Below, in pieces: positions 17,854 to 26,450 of a stretch of 64,000 nucleotides of DNA (its first letter is position 1; each line of letters begins with the position of its first letter). The translations under genes and the position numbers were made by a program. Below the pieces are notes generated by a model that saw nothing but the letters and a program-made list of their open reading frames with translations, made no database searches and had not been told where the DNA came from. This DNA comes from Iningainema tapete BLCC-T55 (GTDB lineage: Bacteria > Cyanobacteriota > Cyanobacteriia > Cyanobacteriales > Nostocaceae). Where the stretch lies: positions 51,016-115,015 of the forward strand of contig NZ_JACXAE010000067.1 of the NCBI RefSeq assembly GCF_014698965.1, written 5' to 3'.

Positions 17854-17921
17854 TTAAGTAATCTTACAACTTTTGTCCCAGGAAACAAAACCCTGCATAG
17901 ACATCAGCAAGGCACGTATGG
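17854..17921 (+). promoter_or_regulatory. Upstream segment, first half-type
   Basis: Gapless 68-base relative of 13044-13111 (TTAAGTAATCTTACAAC...CCCTGCATAGACATCAGCAAGGCACGTATGG). It lies 133 bases before the PPC-domain gene. With the CHAT scar and hairpin it accounts for most of the 396-base gap. Confidence 0.55.
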
Positions 17922-18053
17922 ATAGATGTGACACCAAGATGCCGAGGACAACATAAGTTACAAAACACGCTTTGTTGAATCTTCTGTTTAGGTTGTCACG
18001 ATTCAGACTCTTGTGAATTTTCTAACGACTTGTAACACTTAAAGGAAGGAAAA

Positions 18054-18806
18054 ATGGCTGAAATTATTATCCCTACTCTGTCCTCTGAAGGTACTCCTCG
18101 TAACCGCAGAGGCACTGTAACGGAAGCAGAGCCTACTAATGTCTATCAGTTCAACCTTGAAAGTCCCGATAACATCAACCTGGCTTTGACGAGAATCACT
18201 GAAGGCGATGATGTCGATATGCAACTGTATCGAGACACTAACGGTAACGGTGACTTGGACGTGGGAGTCGATGAGTTCGTTTCAGGTTCTTATCGGGGAG
18301 GTAACGCAGATGACTCGATTAATGTTGCCGATCAACCAGCCGGTATCTATTTTGCCCAAGTCTATCGCTTTGGTCCAGGCAGTTCAGGCGATGCCTCTTA
18401 CCGTTTATCCTTGTCTACTGCCGATCCCAGTAACCTTCTCCCGATTGAAACTCAAGTCGGGGATCTGTCACCGTCGGAGAATCGCACCTTCTATGGTTTT
18501 GTAGGTAATAGTGACACTTCTGATGTCTATGCCTTCTCTCTCGGATTTTTTGAGCGAACCAATATTCGCCTTGACGAACTAAACTCTGATGCTGATATCG
18601 AAGTGATCCATGATAGTAACAGAAATCGCATCGTTGACGAGGGCGAAGTACTCTTGCGCTCTACAAGAGGTGGGATTAGCCCGGACACTATCACCTTAGA
18701 TGATGCTGGTGACTACTTCCTCCAAGTCTATCAGTTCAGTGGTGATACATCGTATACCTTGACCTTCGAGAACTTCTCTACTGGTGCAGCAGCAGTTGTA
18801 GGTTGA
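18054..18806 (+). CDS. PPC-domain protein, candidate type I secretion substrate
   Basis: 250 residues, no N-terminal signal peptide. Two bacterial pre-peptidase C-terminal (PPC)-like beta domains are visible, at about 15-125 and 135-245. Each runs from a NVYQFNLES / DVYAFSLGF strand to an AGIYFAQVYRF / AGDYFLQVYQF strand. The first contains a Ca-binding-like loop DTNGNGDLDVGVDE, and the second a degraded copy DSNRNRIVDEGE. The ending SYTLTFENFSTGAAAVVG lacks a double-Gly leader but is glycine/alanine-rich. Absence of a Sec signal together with a type I exporter operon just downstream suggests it leaves the cell through that machinery (inference). AAGGAAGG precedes the ATG. Confidence 0.8.
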   Translation: MAEIIIPTLSSEGTPRNRRGTVTEAEPTNVYQFNLESPDNINLALTRITEGDDVDMQLYRDTNGNGDLDVGVDEFVSGSYRGGNADDSINVADQPAGIYFAQVYRFGPGSSGDASYRLSLSTADPSNLLPIETQVGDLSPSENRTFYGFVGNSDTSDVYAFSLGFFERTNIRLDELNSDADIEVIHDSNRNRIVDEGEVLLRSTRGGISPDTITLDDAGDYFLQVYQFSGDTSYTLTFENFSTGAAAVVG

Positions 18807-18854
18807 GTATCAGTTGAAACCTGTAATAGTAAAAGGTTAACTGAGTGATAAGTA

Positions 18855-18885
18855 CTTGAAAGCATTGCAAAACAATGCTTTCAAG
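18855..18885 (+). terminator. Terminator-like hairpin after the PPC gene
   Basis: Perfect 13-base arms CTTGAAAGCATTG / CAATGCTTTCAAG around CAAAA, 49 bases after the PPC stop. No T run follows, so termination efficiency is uncertain. Confidence 0.65.
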
Positions 18886-18968
18886 CATGTGTAGTGGATA
18901 TAAGCGGTACGCCATACTTGGTTGCCGCTTCCCTGCAAAATTACCACAATACAAGTATTTGCACGTAT

Positions 18969-19748
18969 ATGAGCGCAGTTCTACAAATTGGTAATCGCGT
19001 ACTCGCGGCTTCTGAAATTATTCCTTTACTGGCTAGTTACAACATCATTCCTCAATTGTTATGCGAGAGCATTATCGACTCGGCGATCGCGCCGATCACT
19101 TGCACACCAGAGGAAACGGCTCGTTTACTAGAGCAATTTTACCAGCATTGGAATTTGACAAGCCAAGAGAAAAGACAAGATTGGCGATCTCGTTACGGTT
19201 TAACTCAAGAGGAGTTAGAACTTTTGGCAACGCGAAAGTTCAGAGTGGAAAAGTTCAAAGAAGTCACTTGGGGACATCAACTCAAATCTTACTTTCTCAA
19301 ACGTAAAAGACAGCTAGATAAAGTCATTTACTCTTTAATTAGAACTGAAGAAAGAGGAACTGCTAACGAGCTATACTTTCGTATTCAAGAAGGAGAACAG
19401 TCAATAGCTGAACTAGCGCGTGAATATTCCTCTGGTTTAGAAGCCCAAACTGGTGGAATCATTGGTCCAGTAGAATTTGGTACTATCGCTCCCAATTTTG
19501 CCCAGTTGCTCTACACAAGTCAACCCGGTATAGTTCAGCCACCCGTACCCTTTGGAGAATGGTGGGTAATTGTCCGCGTTGAAAAGCTTATTCCAGCACA
19601 GTTAGACGACTTTATGCACCAAAGATTGCTTCAGGAAAATTTTGAAGCTTGGTTTCAACAACAACTAAGTCAACTTTCAGCGGAAGAAAAAATTTGGATG
19701 GGAGTAAAAAGCAAACCAGCACAGCTTGAGAAGACAGGTGCAGCTTAG
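18969..19748 (+). CDS. Parvulin-type peptidyl-prolyl isomerase of the type I secretion locus
   Basis: About 259 residues from the ATG at 18969 (MSAVLQIGNRVLAASEIIPL); a longer in-frame start at 18894 is less likely. The N-terminal half is a SurA/PrsA-like helical chaperone region (LLASYNIIPQLLCESIIDSA, KFKEVTWGHQLKSYFLKRKR). The C-terminal half is a rotamase domain with SIAELAREYSSG, AQTGGIIGPVEFG and FGEWWVIVRVEKLIP. No signal peptide is seen, so it would act in the cytoplasm, perhaps keeping an exported protein competent. It lies directly upstream of a small exported protein gene and the ABC exporter, in the same direction, suggesting one operon. Confidence 0.85.
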   Translation: MSAVLQIGNRVLAASEIIPLLASYNIIPQLLCESIIDSAIAPITCTPEETARLLEQFYQHWNLTSQEKRQDWRSRYGLTQEELELLATRKFRVEKFKEVTWGHQLKSYFLKRKRQLDKVIYSLIRTEERGTANELYFRIQEGEQSIAELAREYSSGLEAQTGGIIGPVEFGTIAPNFAQLLYTSQPGIVQPPVPFGEWWVIVRVEKLIPAQLDDFMHQRLLQENFEAWFQQQLSQLSAEEKIWMGVKSKPAQLEKTGAA

Positions 19749-19773
19749 AAGCCGATAAAGGCGGAGGTAGAAA

Positions 19774-20283
19774 ATGAAAAGTAAATCAATTTTTATTAGT
19801 CTATTAACTACAGTTTTTATTGTTAGCTTAGGAACTGTTAGTTATGGTCAAGAAACTTCAAACTTATTGGAAAAAGGAAACAAAATTACTCAAAATAGTA
19901 ACAATCCAAATAGCTTATCTATCATTACTGAAGGATTTGAAGCGCTTTGTTCTGGTAGTAGTAAAAATGCATATACCATATGGGCTAATCATAGTAGTCC
20001 TATGATTAGCACTACCATAACTCAAACGGCTAATGACATTGACAAGATGTTCAACTTTATGCTTGGTAAATGCATAAATTATTCCGTAATTGCTACTGTG
20101 TCCATAACAGAAAAAACACAAATTGTTTACGTTCAATCGGAACATGATAAGGCAGCTTTTTTCTGGGAATTTATAGTTTATAAAGGTACAAATGGTTGGT
20201 TAATATCTTCTTTTGATAGTAATACCGATCCTACTGATATCGTTCCCAATTCAATATTATTCAAGGGAAAAAATAGTATATGA
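19774..20283 (+). CDS. Small exported protein of unknown function
   Basis: 169 residues. Signal peptide MKSKSIFISLLTTVFIVSLG with cleavage likely after SYGQ. The mature part has one Cys near residue 55 (EALCSGSSKNAY) and another near 90 (LGKCINYSV), with alternating hydrophobic segments (IVYVQSEHDKAAFFWEFIVY). The fold resembles small NTF2-like or lumazine-type sheets only in general pattern. Its last four bases overlap the ATG of the exporter (ATGA), so the two are translationally coupled. It probably helps the secretion apparatus or is itself secreted. Confidence 0.75.
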   Translation: MKSKSIFISLLTTVFIVSLGTVSYGQETSNLLEKGNKITQNSNNPNSLSIITEGFEALCSGSSKNAYTIWANHSSPMISTTITQTANDIDKMFNFMLGKCINYSVIATVSITEKTQIVYVQSEHDKAAFFWEFIVYKGTNGWLISSFDSNTDPTDIVPNSILFKGKNSI

Positions 20284-23246
20284 TATCCACCACCCTTGAT
20301 ATTAAAGAATTTATTGCAGGTATATTTCCCTTCAATCACTTGCCACAAAACGTTTTAGAAAATTTGCTAAAAAAGGGACAATTTCTGCGCTATCGCTTAG
20401 GGCAGGTGATAGTGACACGGGAAGCCATGCCGCATCAAATTAGCATTATCTTGGAAGGACAAGCTCGTTTATTGGGTTACAAACCCAATAGGCAGAATCC
20501 GATCACATTGAAGTTGTTGCAACCAGGGGAGGTTCTGGGTTGGGTGAGTCATCTGCGGGGTGTTGCTTGTGAGATGGCGATCGCTTCAAAAGAAGTAATT
20601 TGCCTCAATTTACCCATTACAGATTTTCTTGACTTAATGAAGCGGGAGTCAACTTTTGCAAAAGCGTTGCACAGTCGTGCCGCTCTGATAGAAGTGTATG
20701 AATTACTCTTAGAAGAAATGAGTCGGCGGGCTGATGGCAACACCGATGTAGCAAAGCTTGCCCAGACTGTTTGGGAAGCAGCGAAAGTACGAACTATATC
20801 CTCACGAAATTACCAGACGCGACATGTCGCGTCTCTACAAGATCGAGAACTTCTGTGGCTTGTTAGCAGTAGCAATGTGCCTGAATTGCCTGTAGGGAGC
20901 AGTCTAGAGAATGTAGAGAAGCGCTTCCCGTTTGGCGCAAATTTACGTTTAGTGGGTATACCCAAATCTTTACTCCCAGTCCCCATCACACCAACAACAG
21001 TAAATTCTTGGCATGAAGAAATTCCCTACGCAAAAGAGATTCCTCTTGTAGAGACGCGACATGTCGCGTCTTTACAGCAGCAGTCAAAACGAGAAAAATA
21101 CCCATACATTCGGGGTAGAGGTCCCCAAGATGCAGCATTAGCTTGCTTCCAGATGTTAAGCCAGTATTTCAACATTCCCGAACGGCGAGATATGCTGAAA
21201 CGTGTTGTGACGAAGCAGTACGCACACACTGGCAGTTTATCGTTGCAATTTTGCGGTGCGGTGGCAGAATTGATGGGGTTAACAACGCAGATGGTGAAGA
21301 TTCCTGCATCCGCCATCAGTAGAGTGCAACCCCCCGTAATGATTTCCTGGCAAGACAGTTTTGCCATCATCTACAAAACTAGCCAGCAAGAGTTACTCAT
21401 TGCCGTTCCCGAAATCGGGCTAGTACGCCGCAAGTGCCGTGACTTTGCCGAAACTTGGGGGAATGTTGGAGAAGTACTGTTGCTGCAACCTACGAAAGAA
21501 ACGCCCAAGTCACGGTTTGGTCTTTCATGGTTTGTACCCGCACTGCGTCGTCACCGCAAGGTACTTATTGAAGTGTTAATTGCTTCATTTGTCGTCCAGG
21601 TGTTTGGGCTGGTGAATCCCCTGGCGACACAAGTGATTATCGACAAAGTAATAGTAGGGAATAGCCCTGACACCTTGGAAGTTTTGGGCATCTTTTTAAT
21701 CGTTGTGTCTGTGGTAGAAGCAGTACTAACCGCCGTTCGTACCCAATTGTTTGTGGATACTACCAACCGCATCGACTTATCTTTGGGTTCTGAAGTTATT
21801 AATCACTTGCTGCGTCTACCTTTGTCTTATTTTGAACGCCGTCCTGTAGGGGAATTGGCAACGCGAGTTGGCGAACTGGAAAATATCCGCTCGTTCCTAA
21901 CAGGTACAGCCCTTACTGTGGTAATGGATGCAGTGTTTTCGGTCATCTACATCTTCGTAATGGGGATTTATAGCTGGTTGTTGACATTAGTAGCATTGGC
22001 GACAGTACCATTGTTCGCATTACTCAACCTGATCGTGTCACCCGTAATGCGGCGACAATTGCAAGAGAAAGCCGAACGCAATGCCGAGACTCACTCCTAC
22101 TTGGTGGAAGTGATGGCAGGGATGCAGACAGTCAAGGCGCAAAATTTGGAATTGCGATCGCGCTATTCATGGCAAGAACGCTATGCCCGCTACATCAGCG
22201 CCGGATTCAAAACTATCTCTACCCAAACGACTGCCGGTTCGGTGAGCAACTTCCTGAACAAGCTTTCTAGTTTACTAGTGCTGTGGGTGGGAGCGTATCT
22301 CGTCCTAACGAGTAATGGCGTATTCACTTTAGGGCAACTCATCGCCTTCCGCATCATTTCCGGCTATGTTACCAGTCCCCTATTGCGCCTAGTGCAACTG
22401 TGGCAGAACTTCCAACAAGTTGCCCTGTCGCTACAACGACTGAGCGATATTCTAGACACGCCTCAAGAAACAGAGATAGGCGACAAGCAAAACATCGTCA
22501 TGCCCGCAATTACTGGTAACGTCCGGTATGAAAATATTTCTTTTAGCTTCCGTGCTAATGGTCCATTGCAACTAAGCAACATCAACTTGGACTTCCCAGC
22601 TGGTTCCTTTGTGGGTATTGTCGGTCAGAGCGGTTCTGGAAAAAGTACACTGCTAAAATTGCTACCCAGACTTTATGAACCCAAGTCTGGGAAAATCTTG
22701 ATTGATGGTTATGACATCAGCAAAGTGGAACTGTACTCCCTGCGGCGTCAAATTGGATTTGTGTTACAAGATACACTATTATTCGACGGTACGGTGCGGG
22801 AAAACATCGCTTTAGCATGTCCAGACGCTAGCGATGAAGAAATAATTGCTGCAGCCAAGGTTGCTTATGCCCACGACTTTATTATGAACCTGCCCAACGG
22901 CTACAACACCTCTGTAGGTGAGCGGGGTTCTGGATTGTCTGGCGGACAAAAACAAAGGATTGCCATAGCTCGTACTGTCCTGCAAAATCCCCAACTGCTC
23001 ATCCTTGATGAAGCCACTAGTGCCCTTGACTACAACGCAGAGGCACAAGTCTGCCGCAACCTAGCCGCAGCATTCCAAGGAAAAACAGTGTTTTTTATTA
23101 CTCATAGATTAAGTACTATCCGTAATGCCGACACCATCCTGATGATGGACTCAGGCGCAGTGGTAGAACAAGGAACCCACGCAGAATTAATGGCGCTCAA
23201 AGGTTACTACTACTGTCTTTATCAACAACAAGAAGCCCAAATTTAG
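20280..23246 (+). CDS. Type I secretion ABC exporter with cNMP-binding and C39-like domains
   Basis: 988 residues: a cyclic-nucleotide-binding-like domain at about 10-150; a linker; a C39 peptidase-like domain at about 275-400; six transmembrane helices at about 415-700; and an ATPase domain at about 740-985. Walker A is GQSGSGKST, the signature LSGGQKQR, Walker B LLILDEATSALD and the switch His ITHRLS. In the C39-like region the motif reads GPQDAALACF, so the catalytic Cys of true C39 peptidases (DCG) is Ala. The domain is therefore HlyB-like and probably does not cut double-Gly leaders. The linker contains two insertions (QTRHVASLQ, ETRHVASLQ) derived from palindromes. With the HlyD protein downstream it should export RTX/PPC-type proteins. 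Confidence 0.93.
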   Translation: MISTTLDIKEFIAGIFPFNHLPQNVLENLLKKGQFLRYRLGQVIVTREAMPHQISIILEGQARLLGYKPNRQNPITLKLLQPGEVLGWVSHLRGVACEMAIASKEVICLNLPITDFLDLMKRESTFAKALHSRAALIEVYELLLEEMSRRADGNTDVAKLAQTVWEAAKVRTISSRNYQTRHVASLQDRELLWLVSSSNVPELPVGSSLENVEKRFPFGANLRLVGIPKSLLPVPITPTTVNSWHEEIPYAKEIPLVETRHVASLQQQSKREKYPYIRGRGPQDAALACFQMLSQYFNIPERRDMLKRVVTKQYAHTGSLSLQFCGAVAELMGLTTQMVKIPASAISRVQPPVMISWQDSFAIIYKTSQQELLIAVPEIGLVRRKCRDFAETWGNVGEVLLLQPTKETPKSRFGLSWFVPALRRHRKVLIEVLIASFVVQVFGLVNPLATQVIIDKVIVGNSPDTLEVLGIFLIVVSVVEAVLTAVRTQLFVDTTNRIDLSLGSEVINHLLRLPLSYFERRPVGELATRVGELENIRSFLTGTALTVVMDAVFSVIYIFVMGIYSWLLTLVALATVPLFALLNLIVSPVMRRQLQEKAERNAETHSYLVEVMAGMQTVKAQNLELRSRYSWQERYARYISAGFKTISTQTTAGSVSNFLNKLSSLLVLWVGAYLVLTSNGVFTLGQLIAFRIISGYVTSPLLRLVQLWQNFQQVALSLQRLSDILDTPQETEIGDKQNIVMPAITGNVRYENISFSFRANGPLQLSNINLDFPAGSFVGIVGQSGSGKSTLLKLLPRLYEPKSGKILIDGYDISKVELYSLRRQIGFVLQDTLLFDGTVRENIALACPDASDEEIIAAAKVAYAHDFIMNLPNGYNTSVGERGSGLSGGQKQRIAIARTVLQNPQLLILDEATSALDYNAEAQVCRNLAAAFQGKTVFFITHRLSTIRNADTILMMDSGAVVEQGTHAELMALKGYYYCLYQQQEAQI
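20814..20839. repeat. GTAGAGACG-family palindrome inside the exporter gene, copy 1
   Basis: CAGACGCGACATGTCGCGTCTCTACA, in frame, encoding QTRHVASLQ in the linker between the cNMP and C39-like domains. Confidence 0.85.
21048..21075. repeat. GTAGAGACG-family palindrome inside the exporter gene, copy 2
   Basis: GTAGAGACGCGACATGTCGCGTCTTTAC, in the same frame as copy 1, encoding ETRHVASLQ. The two copies are 234 bases apart, a multiple of three. Confidence 0.85.
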
Positions 23247-23254
23247 TCATTTCT

Positions 23255-23302
23255 CGTTCCCAGGCTCAGCCTGGGAACGCCTTTCGGGAGGCTCCGCCTC
23301 CC
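23255..23302. repeat. GTTCCCAGGCTC-type stem-loop repeat
   Basis: CGTTCCCAGGCTCAGCCTGGGAACG followed by GGGAGGCTCCGCCTCCC. It lies between the exporter and the HlyD gene. Confidence 0.85.
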
Positions 23303-23333
23303 ATTTTGACCTACTCAGCCAATCTTTTCAACA

Positions 23334-23383
23334 CGCGAGGCAGAGCCTCTTGGACTATATTCCCAGGCTGAGTCTGGGAAAGA
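23334..23383. repeat. GTTCCCAGGCTC-type repeat, inverted and degraded
   Basis: CGCGAGGCAGAGCCTC, then TTCCCAGGCTGAGTCTGGGAA. Same family as 23255 but in the opposite order of stems. The two copies occupy the exporter-HlyD gap. Confidence 0.8.
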
Positions 23384-23413
23384 GGGTAAAAAAATCTAAA
23401 ATCCAAAATAGAT

Positions 23414-24916
23414 ATGACTATTCAATATGACTTTGACCAACCTGTTCTTCTACAACAATCTCCTATGTGGTCGCGGACTATAGCCTGGGGAATTGTTGGT
23501 GTAACTACTTTTACCATAATTTGGGCTTCGGTATTCAAAATAGATGAATCCATTCCTGTCAATGGGAAGTTGGAACCGAAAGCACCAGTCACCGATATTC
23601 AAGCTCCTGTCGGCGGTGTTGTCAAGCTGATTCACGTCAAAGACGGTGAACAAGTCAAAAAAGGTGAAACACTTATTAGTCTAGAACAAACCACAACCCA
23701 TGCGGAACTAGAATCACTGAAGAAAAGCCGCGTTGCCCGGTTGCAGGAAAAACAGGCTTTGGAGCAAGAAAATGCATTTTACCGCAACCAGGTTAAAGGC
23801 GCAACCTCCCCAGAGTTGGTTGCTCAACATGCGAATCTACTGAAAATTTCCCCACAATTGGCATTTTTGACTAAAAGTCGAGCTGCGATCGCATCAGAAA
23901 ACCAACTTTACCGGGCGCAGTTAAGGGGTTCTACTGCGGGAGTGACTCTTAGCCCAGAGCAAAAGTTACGTTTGCAAAGTCGTCAGTTGGAATTACAGTC
24001 TCGCTTACAGGTTGCTTCTCTTGAAATCGGACAAACACAAGAGCAATTGCATCAAACTCAGGTACAGTTAGTTAGTGCCAAACAGACGCTGGCTATTAAT
24101 CAAGACATTCTTAGTCGTTTGGAGTTGGTGGCAAGGGAGGGAGCTATTTCTAGAGTGCAGGTACTCAAACAGCAGCAGGATGTTGAAAGCAAACAAGCAG
24201 AAATTAACAGACTGACTAAAGAACAACAGCGATTAAAATTGGCGATCGCTCAAGCAAAAGAAAAACTGAGCAATACCGCTGCACTTTCCCAAGAAGAATT
24301 GTTGGCTCGCATTACCACTAACGACAAAAGCATAGCCGAAATCGACAGCCAGTTAACAAAGGTAATTGTGGATAACCAAAAGCGTATCTATGAGATAAAT
24401 AGTCAGATAAGTCAAATCGATAGTGAGTTAAGTAAGGCGATCGTCAACCTGAAATATCAGAAAATTACCTCTCCCGTGGATGGAACCGTTTTTGAACTGA
24501 AAGCTAAAACACCGGGGTTTGTGGTTAACTCCAGCGAACCAATTCTCAAAATCGTTCCCAAAGATAACCTCATTGCCAAAGTCTACATTACTAACCGGGA
24601 TATCGGCTTTGTTAAAGAAGGGCAGAAAGTCGATGTGCGAATTGATTCCTTCCCCTTTCAAGAGTATGGCGATATCAAAGGCGAACTCCTAACGATTGGT
24701 TCTGATGCACTACCTCCAGATCAAGTTTATCCTTACCACCGTTTTCCGGCGAAAGTCCGCTTGGATAAACAGGCGATGTTGAGTAATAATCGTCAACTAA
24801 TATTGCAATCGGGAATGTCGATCAATGCGAATATTAAATTGCGTCAGCGTACTATTATGAGTATTTTTACTGATTTCTTCGTGCAAAAAGCTGAGAGTTT
24901 AAAGTCTATTCGCTAA
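23414..24916 (+). CDS. HlyD-family membrane-fusion protein
   Basis: 500-residue periplasmic adaptor of type I secretion. A single transmembrane helix is at about 20-40 (IAWGIVGVTTFTIIWASVF). A split lipoyl domain has its first half at ITDIQAPVGGVVKLIHVKD (near 60-80) and its second at KITSPVDGTVFELK (near 350). Between them is a long coiled coil (about 85-330) rich in Gln/Lys/Glu with heptad character. A beta-barrel domain follows (KDNLIAKVYITNRDIGFVKEG). The ending (SGMSINANIKLRQRTIMSIF) is typical. It should link the inner-membrane exporter to an outer-membrane TolC-like protein, which is not present here. It is probably co-transcribed with the exporter across the repeats. Confidence 0.93.
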   Translation: MTIQYDFDQPVLLQQSPMWSRTIAWGIVGVTTFTIIWASVFKIDESIPVNGKLEPKAPVTDIQAPVGGVVKLIHVKDGEQVKKGETLISLEQTTTHAELESLKKSRVARLQEKQALEQENAFYRNQVKGATSPELVAQHANLLKISPQLAFLTKSRAAIASENQLYRAQLRGSTAGVTLSPEQKLRLQSRQLELQSRLQVASLEIGQTQEQLHQTQVQLVSAKQTLAINQDILSRLELVAREGAISRVQVLKQQQDVESKQAEINRLTKEQQRLKLAIAQAKEKLSNTAALSQEELLARITTNDKSIAEIDSQLTKVIVDNQKRIYEINSQISQIDSELSKAIVNLKYQKITSPVDGTVFELKAKTPGFVVNSSEPILKIVPKDNLIAKVYITNRDIGFVKEGQKVDVRIDSFPFQEYGDIKGELLTIGSDALPPDQVYPYHRFPAKVRLDKQAMLSNNRQLILQSGMSINANIKLRQRTIMSIFTDFFVQKAESLKSIR

Positions 24917-25144
24917 TGAACCGGATAATGAATTTTTGTAAAGATGCAGGTAGTTTTTCGTAAAACTCGCTTGTGAAAGTGAGTATTAGATAGAGGCTAT
25001 TAAACTTTTGTGTAACACAACTGTGTATCTACTGCTATTCTTAACGCGGCGTTGCATAATAGTATTAATGCCAGGTTTAGTTGTACGTACTCTACAGTAA
25101 CTTAATTTTGCCCGCTCACTATAGTTTGACAAGGAGCAATAGAC

Positions 25145-26392
25145 ATGGCAAATATCAGCGGAGACTTCAATGATAACTATCTGATAGGAACTCCAGAAAG
25201 TGATAATTTCTTCGGCGATCAGGGTAATGATACTTTTGATGGTCTTGGTGGTGCTGATAATTTTGTCTTCAATAATGTAACTCATATCGTCGATGTCCAT
25301 ACTGTTGATTTATATATCCATGAAGTGCATGTTTGGAGTAGTGATAATTATGACATTATTAACAACTTTGCTATAAATGAGGATAGAGTTTACAGTATTG
25401 TCCCTGTGACTCAAGACATCATCCCTCAACCTATAAATTCCGGTGCGCAAAGCCCAAATGATTTTTCGCCTAATTCAGGAGAAATTGAGTATATCTTCGG
25501 CACCACAGGTTCTGACATAATAAATGGGACTTCGGCAAACGACATTATATATGGTAGGTCTGGTAATGATATAATTTACGGCTACGATGCTAAAGACATT
25601 TTGTATGGTGGGACGGGGGATGATAGCCTTTACGGTGGTGCAAACACCGACGAACTATATGGTGGTGGTGGTAATGATTATTTAAATGGCGGCGAAGGTC
25701 TTAACAACGTGTTGTATGGCGGAGCAGGCAATGACATCCTTGATGGTAGAGACATATCTAGTGACACCCTAATCGGTGGACCTGGCAACGACACCTATAT
25801 TGTGGACAATAACCCAGTATTTGGAGACTTAGGCGATCCGATTATAGAGTACTTGAATGAAGGAACGGATACAGTTCAATCTTCTGCCAACTACAGATTG
25901 GGTGCCAACCTAGAGAACTTAATTCTCTTAGGTAGCGATGATATCGGTGGCTTAGGTAATGCCCTAGACAATCGAATTGAGGGTAATGCAGGTAAGAACT
26001 TTTTAATTGGCGACGATGGCAATGACTACTTGCTGGGCTATGGCGACAAGGATGTTTTGGTTGGTGAGGCTGGCAACGACATTCTCGAGGGCGGTGCTGG
26101 TGACGATATCCTAGATGGGGGTTCTGGTAGCGACATCCTTACAGGCGGTGCTGGTGCTGATACATTTGTCTTCTCCTCCCCATTTAATGGCATTGATAGC
26201 ATCACAGACTTTAAATATGAAGAAGGGGATAAGATTCAGGTTTTAGCTAGGGGGTTCGGCATCCAGCAAGACGAATTGAACAAGTTCACGTTTGATAGCA
26301 GATCTAATGCACTGTTATTCAATCAAATTCAGTTCGCGTCCTTGCAGCCGGGATCGAATTTTATCCCTAGCCTTAACATTATTATTGTCTAA
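25145..26392 (+). CDS. RTX calcium-binding protein, candidate type I substrate
   Basis: 415 residues, no Sec signal. After a short RTX-like start (GDFNDNYLIGTPESDNFFGD) the protein has several blocks of the nonapeptide GGxGxDxLx at about 120-215 and 275-350, such as YGGTGDDSLYGGANTDELYG and EGGAGDDILDGGSGSDILTG. Ca bound to these repeats drives folding outside the cell. The last 60 residues (GADTFVFSSPFNGIDSITDF, then a hydrophobic ending) resemble the uncleaved C-terminal secretion signal of type I substrates. It lies 228 bases downstream of the HlyD gene with its own AAGGAG site. No enzymatic domain is visible; adhesin or envelope protein are possible roles. Confidence 0.9.
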   Translation: MANISGDFNDNYLIGTPESDNFFGDQGNDTFDGLGGADNFVFNNVTHIVDVHTVDLYIHEVHVWSSDNYDIINNFAINEDRVYSIVPVTQDIIPQPINSGAQSPNDFSPNSGEIEYIFGTTGSDIINGTSANDIIYGRSGNDIIYGYDAKDILYGGTGDDSLYGGANTDELYGGGGNDYLNGGEGLNNVLYGGAGNDILDGRDISSDTLIGGPGNDTYIVDNNPVFGDLGDPIIEYLNEGTDTVQSSANYRLGANLENLILLGSDDIGGLGNALDNRIEGNAGKNFLIGDDGNDYLLGYGDKDVLVGEAGNDILEGGAGDDILDGGSGSDILTGGAGADTFVFSSPFNGIDSITDFKYEEGDKIQVLARGFGIQQDELNKFTFDSRSNALLFNQIQFASLQPGSNFIPSLNIIIV

Positions 26393-26450
26393 AGCTGAGA
26401 CATCATTTCCCTCGTAGTGGCATCAACTTTGTCTTCAGGAGACTTTTCCC

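Noticed and set aside
20280..23246. Processing of double-glycine leader peptides by the exporter
   Set aside because: The C39-like domain has Ala at the catalytic Cys position, and the candidate substrates have no double-Gly leader.
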